Origin: Candidatus Neomicrothrix sp. UBA825
GTDB taxonomy: Bacteria; Actinomycetota; Acidimicrobiia; Acidimicrobiales; UBA8592
NCBI GenBank assembly: GCA_002295705.1
Contig: DBHP01000061.1
Coordinates: 1 to 31,961, forward strand
Reading direction: 5' to 3'
DNA length: 31,961 nt
In this document: one piece after another, positions 1-6,285 of the stretch
Numbering within the stretch: position 1 is the stretch's first letter
How the letters are laid out: each line of letters opens with the position of its first letter
The notes under the pieces: generated by a model
The model's input: the letters and a program-made list of their open reading frames with translations, nothing else
Databases searched by the model: none
Told to the model about the DNA's origin: nothing
Made by a program: the position numbers and the translations under genes

Positions 1-1
1 T

Positions 2-70
2 ATTAAAGATAACAAAGTCTTCGTTGATACTCCGAAAGGCATATTCCAAGATAGTCAATCATGCGAATAG
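2..70 (+). CDS. rimM: RimM, ribosome maturation factor, C-terminal end only
   Basis: Only the last 22 codons are in the window; the reading frame is open from base 2 and ends at TAG 68-70. The residues KVFVDTPKGIFQ match the short hydrophobic strand plus Pro-Gly turn at which RimM proteins usually end. RimM assists late 30S assembly by binding S19 and the 16S 3' domain. Position is the strongest support: it overlaps the trmD start by 10 bases, as in the common rpsP-rimM-trmD-rplS cluster. The fragment is too short to identify by sequence alone, so the call rests on a weak C-terminal resemblance plus synteny. Confidence 0.7.
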   Translation: MKDNKVFVDTPKGIFQDSQSCE

Positions 71-780
71 ATATTCTCACAATTTTCCCATCTTTAATAA
101 ATAGTTTCGTTAATGAATCGCTAATTGGGAAAGCTCAAGAAAACGGAACTCTGGAAATTTTCGCACATGACCTTAGAGAGGGCGCATCTGGCCCTCATAA
201 GGCTGTCGATGACACTCCTTTTGGAGGTGGCCCAGGGATGGTTCTAAAACCTGACCCAATTTTTGACGTCGTAGAGAACAGAAATCCTCCGCGTCCTCTG
301 TACCTCCTTAGCCCAGCAGGCGATCCCTTTAGCCACTCAAAGGCAGTAGAGCTATCCAAATTAGATGGATTTTCCCTCCTCTGTGGACGGTATGAAGGCG
401 TTGATCAGCGCGTTCGAGATCATCTAGTTGACGGAGAGATATCGTTAGGAGATTTTGTGCTTGCTGGAGGAGAAATCGCTGCCCTAGCTATTGTTGAGAG
501 CGTCACACGTTTGATACCAGGCGTAATGGGCAATATAGAATCTGCAGCTTCAGAATCATTCTCTCAAGGGTTATTGGAGTACCCTCAATACACAAGGCCA
601 TGGGATTTTGAAGGTCTTTTCCCACCAGACATACTCCGGAGTGGCAACCATGAAGAAATAAAACTCTGGAGAAAGGCTAAAGCTCTTGAAATTACTCTTC
701 AAAACCGACCTGACCTCATCGAAAAGAAAGGCGGATTAACAGATGAAGAGCAAAGCCTACTAGAAAGAAAATTCCCGTAA
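61..780 (+). CDS. trmD: TrmD, tRNA (guanine37-N1)-methyltransferase
   Basis: This 239-aa SPOUT methyltransferase makes m1G37 next to the anticodon from S-adenosylmethionine, which prevents +1 frameshifting. Family motifs are DDTPFGGGPGMV (50-61), LSPAGDPF (83-90), the knot segment LLCGRYEGVDQRV (106-118), EISLGDFVLAGGE (126-138) and the C-terminal-domain motif LLEYPQYTRP (171-180). Length is normal. Arg150 aligns with the conserved Arg154 of the E. coli/Haemophilus enzymes. The residue that aligns with the general base Asp169, in the usual ED-S-F context, is Glu165 (codon GAA 553-555), which is unusual. The gene overlaps rimM by 10 bases and rplS follows after about 100 bases, so the three are probably co-transcribed. 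Identity is secure; the consequence of the Glu is unknown. Confidence 0.97.
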   Translation: MRIDILTIFPSLINSFVNESLIGKAQENGTLEIFAHDLREGASGPHKAVDDTPFGGGPGMVLKPDPIFDVVENRNPPRPLYLLSPAGDPFSHSKAVELSKLDGFSLLCGRYEGVDQRVRDHLVDGEISLGDFVLAGGEIAALAIVESVTRLIPGVMGNIESAASESFSQGLLEYPQYTRPWDFEGLFPPDILRSGNHEEIKLWRKAKALEITLQNRPDLIEKKGGLTDEEQSLLERKFP

Positions 781-847
781 TTAAATTTTCTAATCAATTT
801 AGATAGCTTTGATTGCCGTCCGGAGGATTTGTCCGTATCCTTACATG

Positions 848-860
848 GTTGGCAACCAAC
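848..860 (+). promoter_or_regulatory. Small stem-loop in the rplS leader
   Basis: The 101 bases between trmD and rplS hold a perfect 5-bp stem, GTTGG 848-852 with CCAAC 856-860, closing a CAA triloop. It lies 21 bases before the rplS ATG. A weaker CGGA/TCCG pairing lies upstream, around 821-835. Autoregulatory leaders are known for L19 in some phyla, but nothing here is strong enough to assign one. There is no clear Shine-Dalgarno; the closest is AAGGG about 7 bases before the ATG. Confidence 0.25.
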
Positions 861-881
861 AAATAATGCACAAGGGTTATC

Positions 882-1226
882 ATGAAACTCACAGACGAAA
901 TAGATAAAGCCAGTCTCAAAGAAGGCCTCCCCGAATTCTCTCCGGGAGACACCGTCAAAGTTCACGTACGAGTCGTTGAAGGAAATCGCGAACGAACACA
1001 GATATTCGAAGGTGCAGTAATCGGTAGACAAGGCGGAGGTATCGGAGAAACATTCACAGTCCGTAAAGTTTCTTTCGGCGTTGGTGTTGAAAGAACATTT
1101 CCTATTCACTCACCAATTGTTGAAAAAATAGAAATTGTGAGTAAAGGTGATGTCCGCAGAGCCAAACTTTATTATCAGAGGGAAAGAATTGGGAAACGGG
1201 CAAAGATAAAGGAAAAAAGAGACTAA
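882..1226 (+). CDS. rplS: 50S ribosomal protein L19
   Basis: The 114-aa protein has the usual L19 length. It carries the L19 core, with FSPGDTVKVHVRVVEG (residues 19-34), the FEGAVIGRQGGG loop, TFTVRKVSFGVGVERTFPIHSP and the basic tail RRAKLYYQRERIGKRAKI. L19 sits at the 30S-50S interface, near bridges B6/B8. It ends the rimM-trmD-rplS group. The next genes downstream are on the opposite strand, so this is probably an operon end. Confidence 0.97.
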   Translation: MKLTDEIDKASLKEGLPEFSPGDTVKVHVRVVEGNRERTQIFEGAVIGRQGGGIGETFTVRKVSFGVGVERTFPIHSPIVEKIEIVSKGDVRRAKLYYQRERIGKRAKIKEKRD

Positions 1227-1232
1227 TTATCC

Positions 1233-1251
1233 CCACCTAATTTACAGGTGG
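1233..1251. terminator. Possible bidirectional terminator hairpin between convergent genes
   Basis: CCACCT 1233-1238 pairs perfectly with AGGTGG 1246-1251 across a 7-base AT-rich loop. It lies just after the rplS stop codon and overlaps the end of the convergent small gene, which is where a shared terminator would be expected. Only a short T-run follows on the + strand (TTT near 1256), so intrinsic termination would be weak. Its position supports the call more than its strength does. Confidence 0.3.
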
Positions 1252-1440
1252 ACGGTTTCCCCTGTTATTCCAACATCCCTTATGCCAATGTCTCCTCAAA
1301 TCTGGAGCCAACCTTGGCACAGCAACAACATGGCCAACCCCTCTTGCAATATCTCTCCCACAACCCGGGCAAACATAAAGCTTTACAGCTTCATACGGTT
1401 GCACGAATCTTGTTTCGACAGAATCCTCTGACCAATCCAT
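1237..1440 (-). CDS. Small putative zinc-binding protein (CPGC...HWHxxC)
   Basis: This 67-aa protein has no assigned function. The core is LYVCPGCGRDI (residues 21-31), then GVGHVV (35-40) and DLRRHWHKGCW (47-57). Candidate metal ligands are Cys24, Cys27, His37, His51, His53 and Cys56, suggesting a one-site zinc fold. I associate CPGC followed by RRHWHxxCW with short conserved actinobacterial proteins, some vaguely annotated as ATP/GTP-binding; no nucleotide-binding motif is visible. The ATG at 1440 is preferred: a longer reading to 1506 would add 22 residues that only translate the end of the upstream gene in another frame. That upstream microprotein stops 2 bases before this start, which indicates translational coupling. 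It converges on rplS. Confidence 0.72.
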   Translation of the reverse strand: MDWSEDSVETRFVQPYEAVKLYVCPGCGRDIARGVGHVVAVPRLAPDLRRHWHKGCWNNRGNRPPVN

Positions 1441-1442
1441 CG

Positions 1443-1553
1443 CTAACCTAACAATGCCCAGATAACCAAAGCAATGAGAAGGGCAAGACCAAAACCCACA
1501 AACCAATAATCAAATTTTGATTTTCGATAGCTTCGAGTCGGACTAAATCCCAT
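1443..1553 (-). CDS. 36-aa single-pass membrane microprotein
   Basis: This is a complete short frame: ATG at 1553-1551, TAG at 1445-1443. The N-terminal half, MGFSPTRSYRKSKFDYW, is basic with paired aromatics. It is followed by one strongly hydrophobic helix (about residues 18-35) that ends WALLG, so the predicted topology is N-terminus in the cytoplasm with the helix in the membrane. The sequence is protein-like rather than random, with positive-inside charge, a Trp at each membrane edge and a clean stop after the helix. The stop lies 2 bases before the start of the 67-aa zinc-type gene, which supports an operon. No Shine-Dalgarno is evident and the divergent crotonase ATG is only 20 bases away, so the mRNA may be leaderless. 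Function is unknown. Confidence 0.65.
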   Translation of the reverse strand: MGFSPTRSYRKSKFDYWFVGFGLALLIALVIWALLG

Positions 1554-1573
1554 ATAACTAGTATTGTTCTTCT

Positions 1574-2356
1574 ATGGAAGAAATACTCGTAAATCAGAAT
1601 GGAAATATAGCCACAGTCACCATAAACCGACCTGAGGTCAAAAACGCAGTCACTTCAGGAATGTGGGATGACCTAACTGCCATTTTTACTGAATTAGGGT
1701 ACGACGACAATGTTAGAGCTGTGATAGTGACTGGAGCAGGAGATGACTTTTGCTCAGGCGCAGACGTAAGCGCAATGGGAAGAGATGAAAACGAAGTCAA
1801 ATTGCATCAACTAGAAGCCATGAGAAAAGTAGGGGATTGCTGTCTGTCTTTGTTCAATATGCCAAAAGTAACTATCGCAAGAGTCCCTGGCATAGCAGTC
1901 GGAGCCGGAATGAATATGGCGTTGTGCTGCGACCTACTTATAGCTTCAGAAAATGCGCGTTTCAGCGAAATATTCGCCAAAAGAGGGCTTTCCGTTGACT
2001 TTGGTGGCTCATACCTTCTTCCAAGAATAGTCGGTCTCCAAAAAGCAAAAGAGCTAGTTCTGCTCGCTGATGTGATCTCGGCGTCCGAAGCTAACAGGAT
2101 GGGATTTGTAAATTATGTCGTAGATCCCAAAGAGCTCGATGCGAAAGTGAACGAGATCGCAGAAAAAGCCGCAGCAGGACCACCACGAGCACTTGCCATG
2201 AGTAAAGCGCTCCTCAACAGGTCCTTCTCAAATTCCCTGACCGATGCATTAGACCAAGAAGGGACAGCCCAAACCTTTAACTTTACGACAAAAGATATTA
2301 CAGAAGCTATGAGAGCATTCAAAGAGAAACGAATTCCAGATTTCAAAGGCTGGTAA
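1574..2356 (+). CDS. Enoyl-CoA hydratase/isomerase family protein, PaaG-like
   Basis: The 260-aa protein is of standard crotonase length. The oxyanion-hole motifs are FCSGADV (59-65) and GIAVGAGMNMAL (106-117), both expected to bind the acyl-CoA thioester. The block ARFSEIFAKRGLSVDFGG (128-145) matches the PaaG pattern: Asp142 takes the place of the catalytic acid, and the first Glu of the two-Glu hydratases is not in its usual context. Isomerase or hydratase activity on enoyl-CoA is therefore more likely than classical FadB-type hydration, but the substrate cannot be told. Its stop shares one base with the following cytochrome gene. The ATG has no clear Shine-Dalgarno and lies 20 bases from a divergent gene. 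Confidence 0.88.
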   Translation: MEEILVNQNGNIATVTINRPEVKNAVTSGMWDDLTAIFTELGYDDNVRAVIVTGAGDDFCSGADVSAMGRDENEVKLHQLEAMRKVGDCCLSLFNMPKVTIARVPGIAVGAGMNMALCCDLLIASENARFSEIFAKRGLSVDFGGSYLLPRIVGLQKAKELVLLADVISASEANRMGFVNYVVDPKELDAKVNEIAEKAAAGPPRALAMSKALLNRSFSNSLTDALDQEGTAQTFNFTTKDITEAMRAFKEKRIPDFKGW

Positions 2357-2724
2357 TGCCACTAACCTCTCTTCATTTACCACGGTTAATTTTCGCGATC
2401 GTCTTGCTGGTGGCATCCATATCCTGCGGAGTTAGCGCTTCTCCTGAGGTTAAGCCAGATGAGAACGGCTCAGTCGATCCAGAACTCATACTGGGAAGAG
2501 AAATATGGGGTATCCACTGCTCCTCTTGTCATGGGGCTTCGGGTCAGGGCGGTAGAGGAAAAAAACTCAATAACGGAGAGTTAGCCATAAATTACCCCGA
2601 CAAAACGTCACTTATCTCACTCATCCAGAATGGCAAAGGGCAAGGGATGCCAGCCTTTTCATCAAAGCTAACCATTGACGAAACTAAAGCTGTAATCAAC
2701 TACATATTAGATGTCTTAAACTAG
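2356..2724 (+). CDS. Secreted mono-haem c-type cytochrome
   Basis: The 122-aa protein starts with a signal segment: a hydrophobic stretch (about 10-24) followed by a possible cleavage after VSA (26-28). A lipoprotein reading with Cys24 is possible, but its lipobox is poor. One haem site, C55-S-S-C58-H59, is followed by GASGQGGRG, and Met98 in GQGMPAF is the likely sixth iron ligand. This is the class I layout of small CccA-like cytochromes. It should act outside the membrane as an electron shuttle, perhaps to a terminal oxidase; the SURF1 gene at 22543 implies one exists. The start codon overlaps the crotonase stop by one base. The two proteins have no obvious functional link. Confidence 0.9.
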   Translation: MPLTSLHLPRLIFAIVLLVASISCGVSASPEVKPDENGSVDPELILGREIWGIHCSSCHGASGQGGRGKKLNNGELAINYPDKTSLISLIQNGKGQGMPAFSSKLTIDETKAVINYILDVLN

Positions 2725-2754
2725 TAAAAGTTAATGGCTTCAATCACTCAAAAA

Positions 2755-2770
2755 TTCCAGTAATCTGGAA
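2755..2770. promoter_or_regulatory. Perfect dyad immediately before the xerC start
   Basis: TTCCAG 2755-2760 and CTGGAA 2765-2770 form a perfect 6-bp inverted repeat around TAAT, ending two bases before the ATG. It occupies the whole ribosome-binding region, and no Shine-Dalgarno is visible. In RNA it would be a tetraloop hairpin; in DNA it would be a 16-bp dyad that a dimeric regulator could bind. Either is inference. Confidence 0.4.
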
Positions 2771-2772
2771 AT

Positions 2773-3651
2773 ATGAGCTGGGAATTGCCAAACTTTGTTC
2801 AATCCTTAACGTCCGTTTCCGATTCAACCGCCTCGGTCTATAAAAGAGATCTAAAATCCTTCATAGAGTGGTGCGAAAGCCACAAATTAACTGCTCCATC
2901 AGAAGTTAGCAGAAGAAACCTCAGATATTATCTTGCCTGGCTTCAAGAAAATGATTATTCAAGGAGAACAATTTCTAGAAAAGCATCTTCACTTCGGAGA
3001 TACTTTAAGTGGGCTCAACATAACTCACTAACAGATTCCAATCCAACGGTTAACCTCCAGACACAAGGTGGCAAATCAAAACTTCCAAGAGTTTTAAAGA
3101 AGCAGGAATTGCAGGTTCTTCTGGATAACCCAAGACCAGGAACCTTAAACGACGGTATCAGAAAGTCCAGAGATGATGCGATACTTGAGCTTTTGTACGG
3201 GAGTGGACTAAGGGTAAGTGAACTTTGTAATCTCAAATTCGATCAGATTGATTTCAAAAAGCAACTTCTACGAATAGAGGGAAAAGGAAGGAAAGAGCGC
3301 TTAGTCCCGCTATCCAGAAAGTCAATACAGTGTCTCGAATTGTGGTTAGAGAATGGTAGACCAGAGATGCTAGGCACCGAGGCGAAACACGACTTTGTAT
3401 TCGTCAACATGCGATGTAAACAAATAACTCCTAGAGATGTGCGGCGATTACTTGACCGCAGATCCTCAGTCCCAGTGAATCCTCACGCTTTGAGACATAC
3501 ATTTGCAACACACCTTCTTGACGGGGGCGCAGATTTGCGTGAAGTTCAAGAACTTCTCGGCCACTCGGATCTTAGCTCAACCCAAATCTACACTCATGTA
3601 AGTAAAGACAGATTGAAGGCCATACATAAACGAACCCATCCCAGAGGATAA
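2773..3651 (+). CDS. xerC: Tyrosine recombinase XerC/XerD
   Basis: This 292-aa site-specific recombinase would resolve chromosome dimers at dif together with FtsK. The N-terminal SAM-like core-binding domain covers about 5-90. The catalytic domain carries all active-site residues: Arg147 in GSGLRVSEL, Lys171 in GKGRKERLVPL, His238 and Arg241 in HALRHTFATHLL, His264 in LLGHSDLSS and the nucleophile Tyr273 in QIYTHVS. XerC is chosen over XerD because the gene directly precedes rpsB, as in many actinobacteria; sequence alone does not separate them. The FtsK partner is encoded at 26029. There is nothing nearby to suggest a phage or integron integrase. Confidence 0.92.
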   Translation: MSWELPNFVQSLTSVSDSTASVYKRDLKSFIEWCESHKLTAPSEVSRRNLRYYLAWLQENDYSRRTISRKASSLRRYFKWAQHNSLTDSNPTVNLQTQGGKSKLPRVLKKQELQVLLDNPRPGTLNDGIRKSRDDAILELLYGSGLRVSELCNLKFDQIDFKKQLLRIEGKGRKERLVPLSRKSIQCLELWLENGRPEMLGTEAKHDFVFVNMRCKQITPRDVRRLLDRRSSVPVNPHALRHTFATHLLDGGADLREVQELLGHSDLSSTQIYTHVSKDRLKAIHKRTHPRG

Positions 3652-3691
3652 GCTAAAGCTTATAAAAGCAGGTGTAACTTTAATATCTAAT

Positions 3692-3700
3692 TGTTAGAAT
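3692..3700 (+). promoter_or_regulatory. Candidate extended -10 promoter for rpsB-tsf
   Basis: TG at 3692-3693, one base, then TAGAAT 3695-3700 form an extended -10 element. No good -35 lies 17 bases upstream, which extended -10 promoters tolerate. Transcription would start near 3707, exactly at the first hairpin of the structured leader. A second candidate, TATAAA at 3661-3666, would add about 35 bases to the leader. Confidence 0.35.
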
Positions 3701-3706
3701 CTGATG

Positions 3707-3790
3707 TGCTTGAGATTCAAGCAAATTTCACCTGAATAACTCCACGGTCGCCAAGGCGTATATTCAGGAATCGTTTAACCGTGGTAGGAG
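3707..3790 (+). promoter_or_regulatory. Structured rpsB leader with pseudoknot, candidate S2 autoregulatory element
   Basis: Hairpin 1 is TGCTTG 3707-3712 with CAAGCA 3718-3723. It is followed by two interleaved perfect pairings. Stem A is CCTGAATA 3731-3738 with TATTCAGG 3761-3768. Stem B is CCACGGT 3742-3748 with ACCGTGG 3778-3784. The order A-B-A'-B' defines an H-type pseudoknot with a 3-base loop 1, a 9-base loop 3 and a small CGC/GCG hairpin (3749-3758) at the junction. The Shine-Dalgarno TAGGAG (3785-3790) abuts stem B, so folding could block initiation. In E. coli, S2 represses its own rpsB-tsf mRNA through the 5' leader; the same role here is inferred. Confidence 0.6.
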
Positions 3791-3794
3791 AAAA

Positions 3795-4667
3795 ATGTCA
3801 CCAGTTGTTACCATGAGCCAGTTGCTCAAGGCAGGAGTCCATTTTGGTCACCAAACAAGACGATGGAACCCTAAAATGCAGCGCTTCATACATGGGGAGC
3901 GAAACGGGATCTATCTCATAGACCTAAACCAAACACTTGAGAGAATCACTGATGCTTACAGTTATGTCAGAGATACTGTAGCGGAGGGCGGTATGGTGCT
4001 TTTCGTAGGCACGAAAAAACAAACCCAAGATGCTGTTAAGTCCTTTGCACAAGGTTGCGGGCAGCCTTATGTCAACCAAAGGTGGCTCGGAGGAATGCTT
4101 ACGAACTTTGAGACCATGGCAAAACGAGTTGGGAAAATGAAGGAATACCAGCGAATGCGAGACTCGGGCCAGTTTGATGAAATGCCAAAGAAAGAAGCTT
4201 TAATGCTATCCCGAGAGTTAGCGAAATTAGAGAGAAATCTCAGTGGAATTAGCATGCTTAAAGAGCGGCCACAAGTAGTGTTTGTGCTAGATACCAAAAA
4301 AGAACACATTGCAGTAACGGAAGCCAACAAGTTAGGTATTCCTGTAATCGCGGTTGTTGACACCAATTGTGATCCTGATGTAATAGATTTCGTAATTCCC
4401 GGAAATGATGATGCAATTAGGTCAGGCGAGCTGATGTGTCGTGTTATCTCGGAAGCAGTTGAAGAAGGGCAACTAATCCGATCAAAGAAATATGGAACAC
4501 AATCAACCGCCAAAGAAGAAGAACCAGTTGAACCAGTTGTACAAGAAGAAGCCCAAAAGGAAGCGACTGCAGATTTCCAAGAAAGAGAAAAGAAGGTCGC
4601 TGAAGAGATTGCCACAAAACCCGAAACAGTAATAGGAGACGGTAACCCAGAACTGGAGGAAATATAA
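3795..4667 (+). CDS. rpsB: 30S ribosomal protein S2
   Basis: The 290-aa protein begins with the S2 signature VTMSQLLKAGVHFGHQTRRW and continues with MQRFIHGERNGIYLIDLNQT, FVGTKKQTQDAV and VNQRWLGGMLTNFETM. S2 binds late on the solvent side of the 30S subunit and is needed for S1 or mRNA recruitment. The last 55 or so residues form an acidic, Glu-rich tail that the minimal protein lacks; such tails are frequent in actinobacterial S2. The ATG follows a clear TAGGAG with five bases of spacing. The stop overlaps the tsf start by one base, the conserved S2/EF-Ts pairing. Confidence 0.97.
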   Translation: MSPVVTMSQLLKAGVHFGHQTRRWNPKMQRFIHGERNGIYLIDLNQTLERITDAYSYVRDTVAEGGMVLFVGTKKQTQDAVKSFAQGCGQPYVNQRWLGGMLTNFETMAKRVGKMKEYQRMRDSGQFDEMPKKEALMLSRELAKLERNLSGISMLKERPQVVFVLDTKKEHIAVTEANKLGIPVIAVVDTNCDPDVIDFVIPGNDDAIRSGELMCRVISEAVEEGQLIRSKKYGTQSTAKEEEPVEPVVQEEAQKEATADFQEREKKVAEEIATKPETVIGDGNPELEEI

Positions 4668-5461
4668 TGCCAGAATTTACCGCAAAAGATGTGCAAAAAC
4701 TCCGTCAAGCCTCTGGCGCTGGAATGATGGACGCCAAAAGAGCTTTAGACGAGTCCGCCGGTGATTTCGATGCAGCGTTACAATCGTTACGCGAAAAGGG
4801 CATAGCAAAAGCGGATAGTAGAAGCGATAGAGAGAGTGCAGAAGGAGCAATTGCCGTTGCGCAAAACGAAGCCGCAGTAGCCATAGTCGAGCTTAAATCC
4901 GAAACTGATTTTTCGGCAAAAGCCAGCGACTTCCTATCATTAACTCAGGAACTCGCCGATTTAGTGCTTGCAGAAGGAGAAGATGCTGTTTCAACCAAAG
5001 AAGCTGAAATAGATGATCTTCGGATCTCAAAAAAAGAAAATATACAACTTGGAACTGTTAAGCAGATTGTTATCGATGAAGGTTCATTAGTTGACGTTTA
5101 TCTACACACCGATCAGGAAGGCCGAGGAATCAACGGTGTTATCGTCCAAGGGAAAGACGTGCCACCCGATACCTTGCATGAGGTTGCGCTTCACATAGCT
5201 TTTGCGAAGCCATCAGCTCTCTCTCGCGAAGAAGTACCCATTGAAGATATCGAAAAAGAAAGAGAGAGTGCTCTAGGCGTCACCAAGGCTGAAGGGAAAC
5301 CAGAGGCTGCGTGGGAAAAAATAGTTGAAGGCCGAGTCTCAAAGTGGCTAAGCGAAAGAGTACTGTTAGAACAAGGAATGTTTGGAGAAAAAGAAACAGT
5401 CGCACAAAAATTGGGAGCAGGCACTATTACGAATTTTGTGCAAGCATACATCGGCGACTGA
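4667..5461 (+). CDS. tsf: Elongation factor Ts
   Basis: The 264-aa guanine-nucleotide exchange factor recycles EF-Tu. The N-terminal UBA-like domain is FTAKDVQKLRQASGAGMMDAK (residues 4-24), the family signature. Thr80-Asp81-Phe82 in SETDFSAKASDF is the TDF motif; in E. coli EF-Ts, Asp80 and Phe81 disrupt the Mg site of EF-Tu. A core domain and C-terminal helices follow (EDIEKERE, WEKIVEGRVSKWLSE, LLEQGMFGE). It is translationally coupled to rpsB by a one-base overlap. Length is slightly below the E. coli protein and normal for actinobacteria. Confidence 0.96.
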   Translation: MPEFTAKDVQKLRQASGAGMMDAKRALDESAGDFDAALQSLREKGIAKADSRSDRESAEGAIAVAQNEAAVAIVELKSETDFSAKASDFLSLTQELADLVLAEGEDAVSTKEAEIDDLRISKKENIQLGTVKQIVIDEGSLVDVYLHTDQEGRGINGVIVQGKDVPPDTLHEVALHIAFAKPSALSREEVPIEDIEKERESALGVTKAEGKPEAAWEKIVEGRVSKWLSERVLLEQGMFGEKETVAQKLGAGTITNFVQAYIGD

Positions 5462-5535
5462 CTAGAATTATGGCCCTGAAGATCAAATTTCAAGAAAAGC
5501 ATGCACTTTAGCGCCGGAAGGGGCATGATACAGAC

Positions 5536-6279
5536 GTGAGTGATTCCAGTACACAACTTCAGCCCGGTAGATGGGGCAGGGTAGTTCTAAAAGTCTCGGG
5601 CGAAGCTTTTGCTGGCGATATGGGATATGGAATAGATGGTCATGTCGTTCAAGAAATAGCTCGACAGATTGTTAGAGTCCGATCTGAGTTTGACGTGCAG
5701 CTAGCTATAGTCGTCGGTGGTGGAAACATTTGGCGAGGAATGGCAGGTTCCGGAGCTGGTATGGACAGAGCGCAAGCTGACTACATGGGAATGCTCGCAA
5801 CCGTCATCAATGCGTTAGCTCTGCAGGACACATTAGAGCAACTTGGCCAACCTACTCGTGTTCAAACAGCCATCCACATGAGTCAGGTCGCAGAACCATA
5901 TATAAGACGAAGAGCGCTTCGTCATCTTGAAAAAGGAAGAGTAGTAATTTTCGCCGGCGGGACTGGAAACCCTTTCTTCACGACAGATACAACTGCAGCA
6001 CTTCGGGCAGTAGAAATCGAAGCAGGGGCGATACTCAAGGGGACACATTCAGGGATACAAGGGGTATATGATGATGACCCTCGAGTAAATCCTGATGCGC
6101 AGTTACTCGAAGAAATTACCTACATCGATGTTCTGAGTAAAGGATTGAAGGTGATGGATTCTACGGCTATCTCACTTTGCATGGATAATAATTTACCCAT
6201 TGTTGTTTTTGATTTAATGGGCGATGGAAATGTAGGACAAATTCTTGCCGGCAAACAGGTAGGAACTGCGGTTAGTTAG
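5536..6279 (+). CDS. pyrH: UMP kinase
   Basis: This 247-aa amino-acid-kinase-fold enzyme phosphorylates UMP to UDP with ATP. Motifs are VVLKVSGEAFAGD (residues 16-28), VVGGGNIWRGM for phosphate binding, DYMGMLATVINALALQD, the Gly-rich FAGGTGNPFFTTDTTAALRA, and GVYDDDPRVNPDA. The start is GTG at 5536, preceded by GGAAGGGG at 5516-5523 with 12 bases of spacing. An ATG at 5525 opens only a four-codon frame. Bacterial UMP kinase is a hexamer regulated by GTP and UTP. It belongs to the conserved rpsB-tsf-pyrH-frr group. Confidence 0.97.
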   Translation: MSDSSTQLQPGRWGRVVLKVSGEAFAGDMGYGIDGHVVQEIARQIVRVRSEFDVQLAIVVGGGNIWRGMAGSGAGMDRAQADYMGMLATVINALALQDTLEQLGQPTRVQTAIHMSQVAEPYIRRRALRHLEKGRVVIFAGGTGNPFFTTDTTAALRAVEIEAGAILKGTHSGIQGVYDDDPRVNPDAQLLEEITYIDVLSKGLKVMDSTAISLCMDNNLPIVVFDLMGDGNVGQILAGKQVGTAVS

Positions 6280-6285
6280 GGACAC

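Noticed and set aside
699..1109. 136-codon minus-strand frame across trmD and rplS
   Set aside because: It lies antisense to the strongly conserved L19 gene, has no recognisable domain and is Ser/Cys/Phe-rich as expected from reversed coding sequence.
1248..1451. 67-codon plus-strand frame between rplS and the crotonase
   Set aside because: It overlaps the minus-strand CPGC/HWH gene, which has a clear motif pattern and a coupled upstream gene. The plus frame shows none.
1441..1506. Longer start (ATG at 1506) for the 67-aa zinc-type protein
   Set aside because: The extra 22 residues coincide with the coding region of the 36-aa microprotein in another frame, and the internal ATG at 1440 sits 2 bases after that gene's stop.
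2773..3651. Tyrosine recombinase as part of a mobile element or integron
   Set aside because: It has Xer length and motifs, sits in a syntenic housekeeping position before rpsB, and has no adjacent attachment repeats, tRNA or cargo genes.
4067..4708. 213-codon minus-strand frame opposite rpsB
   Set aside because: It is Ser-rich, without motifs, and fully antisense to S2. Long antisense frames are expected opposite this codon usage.
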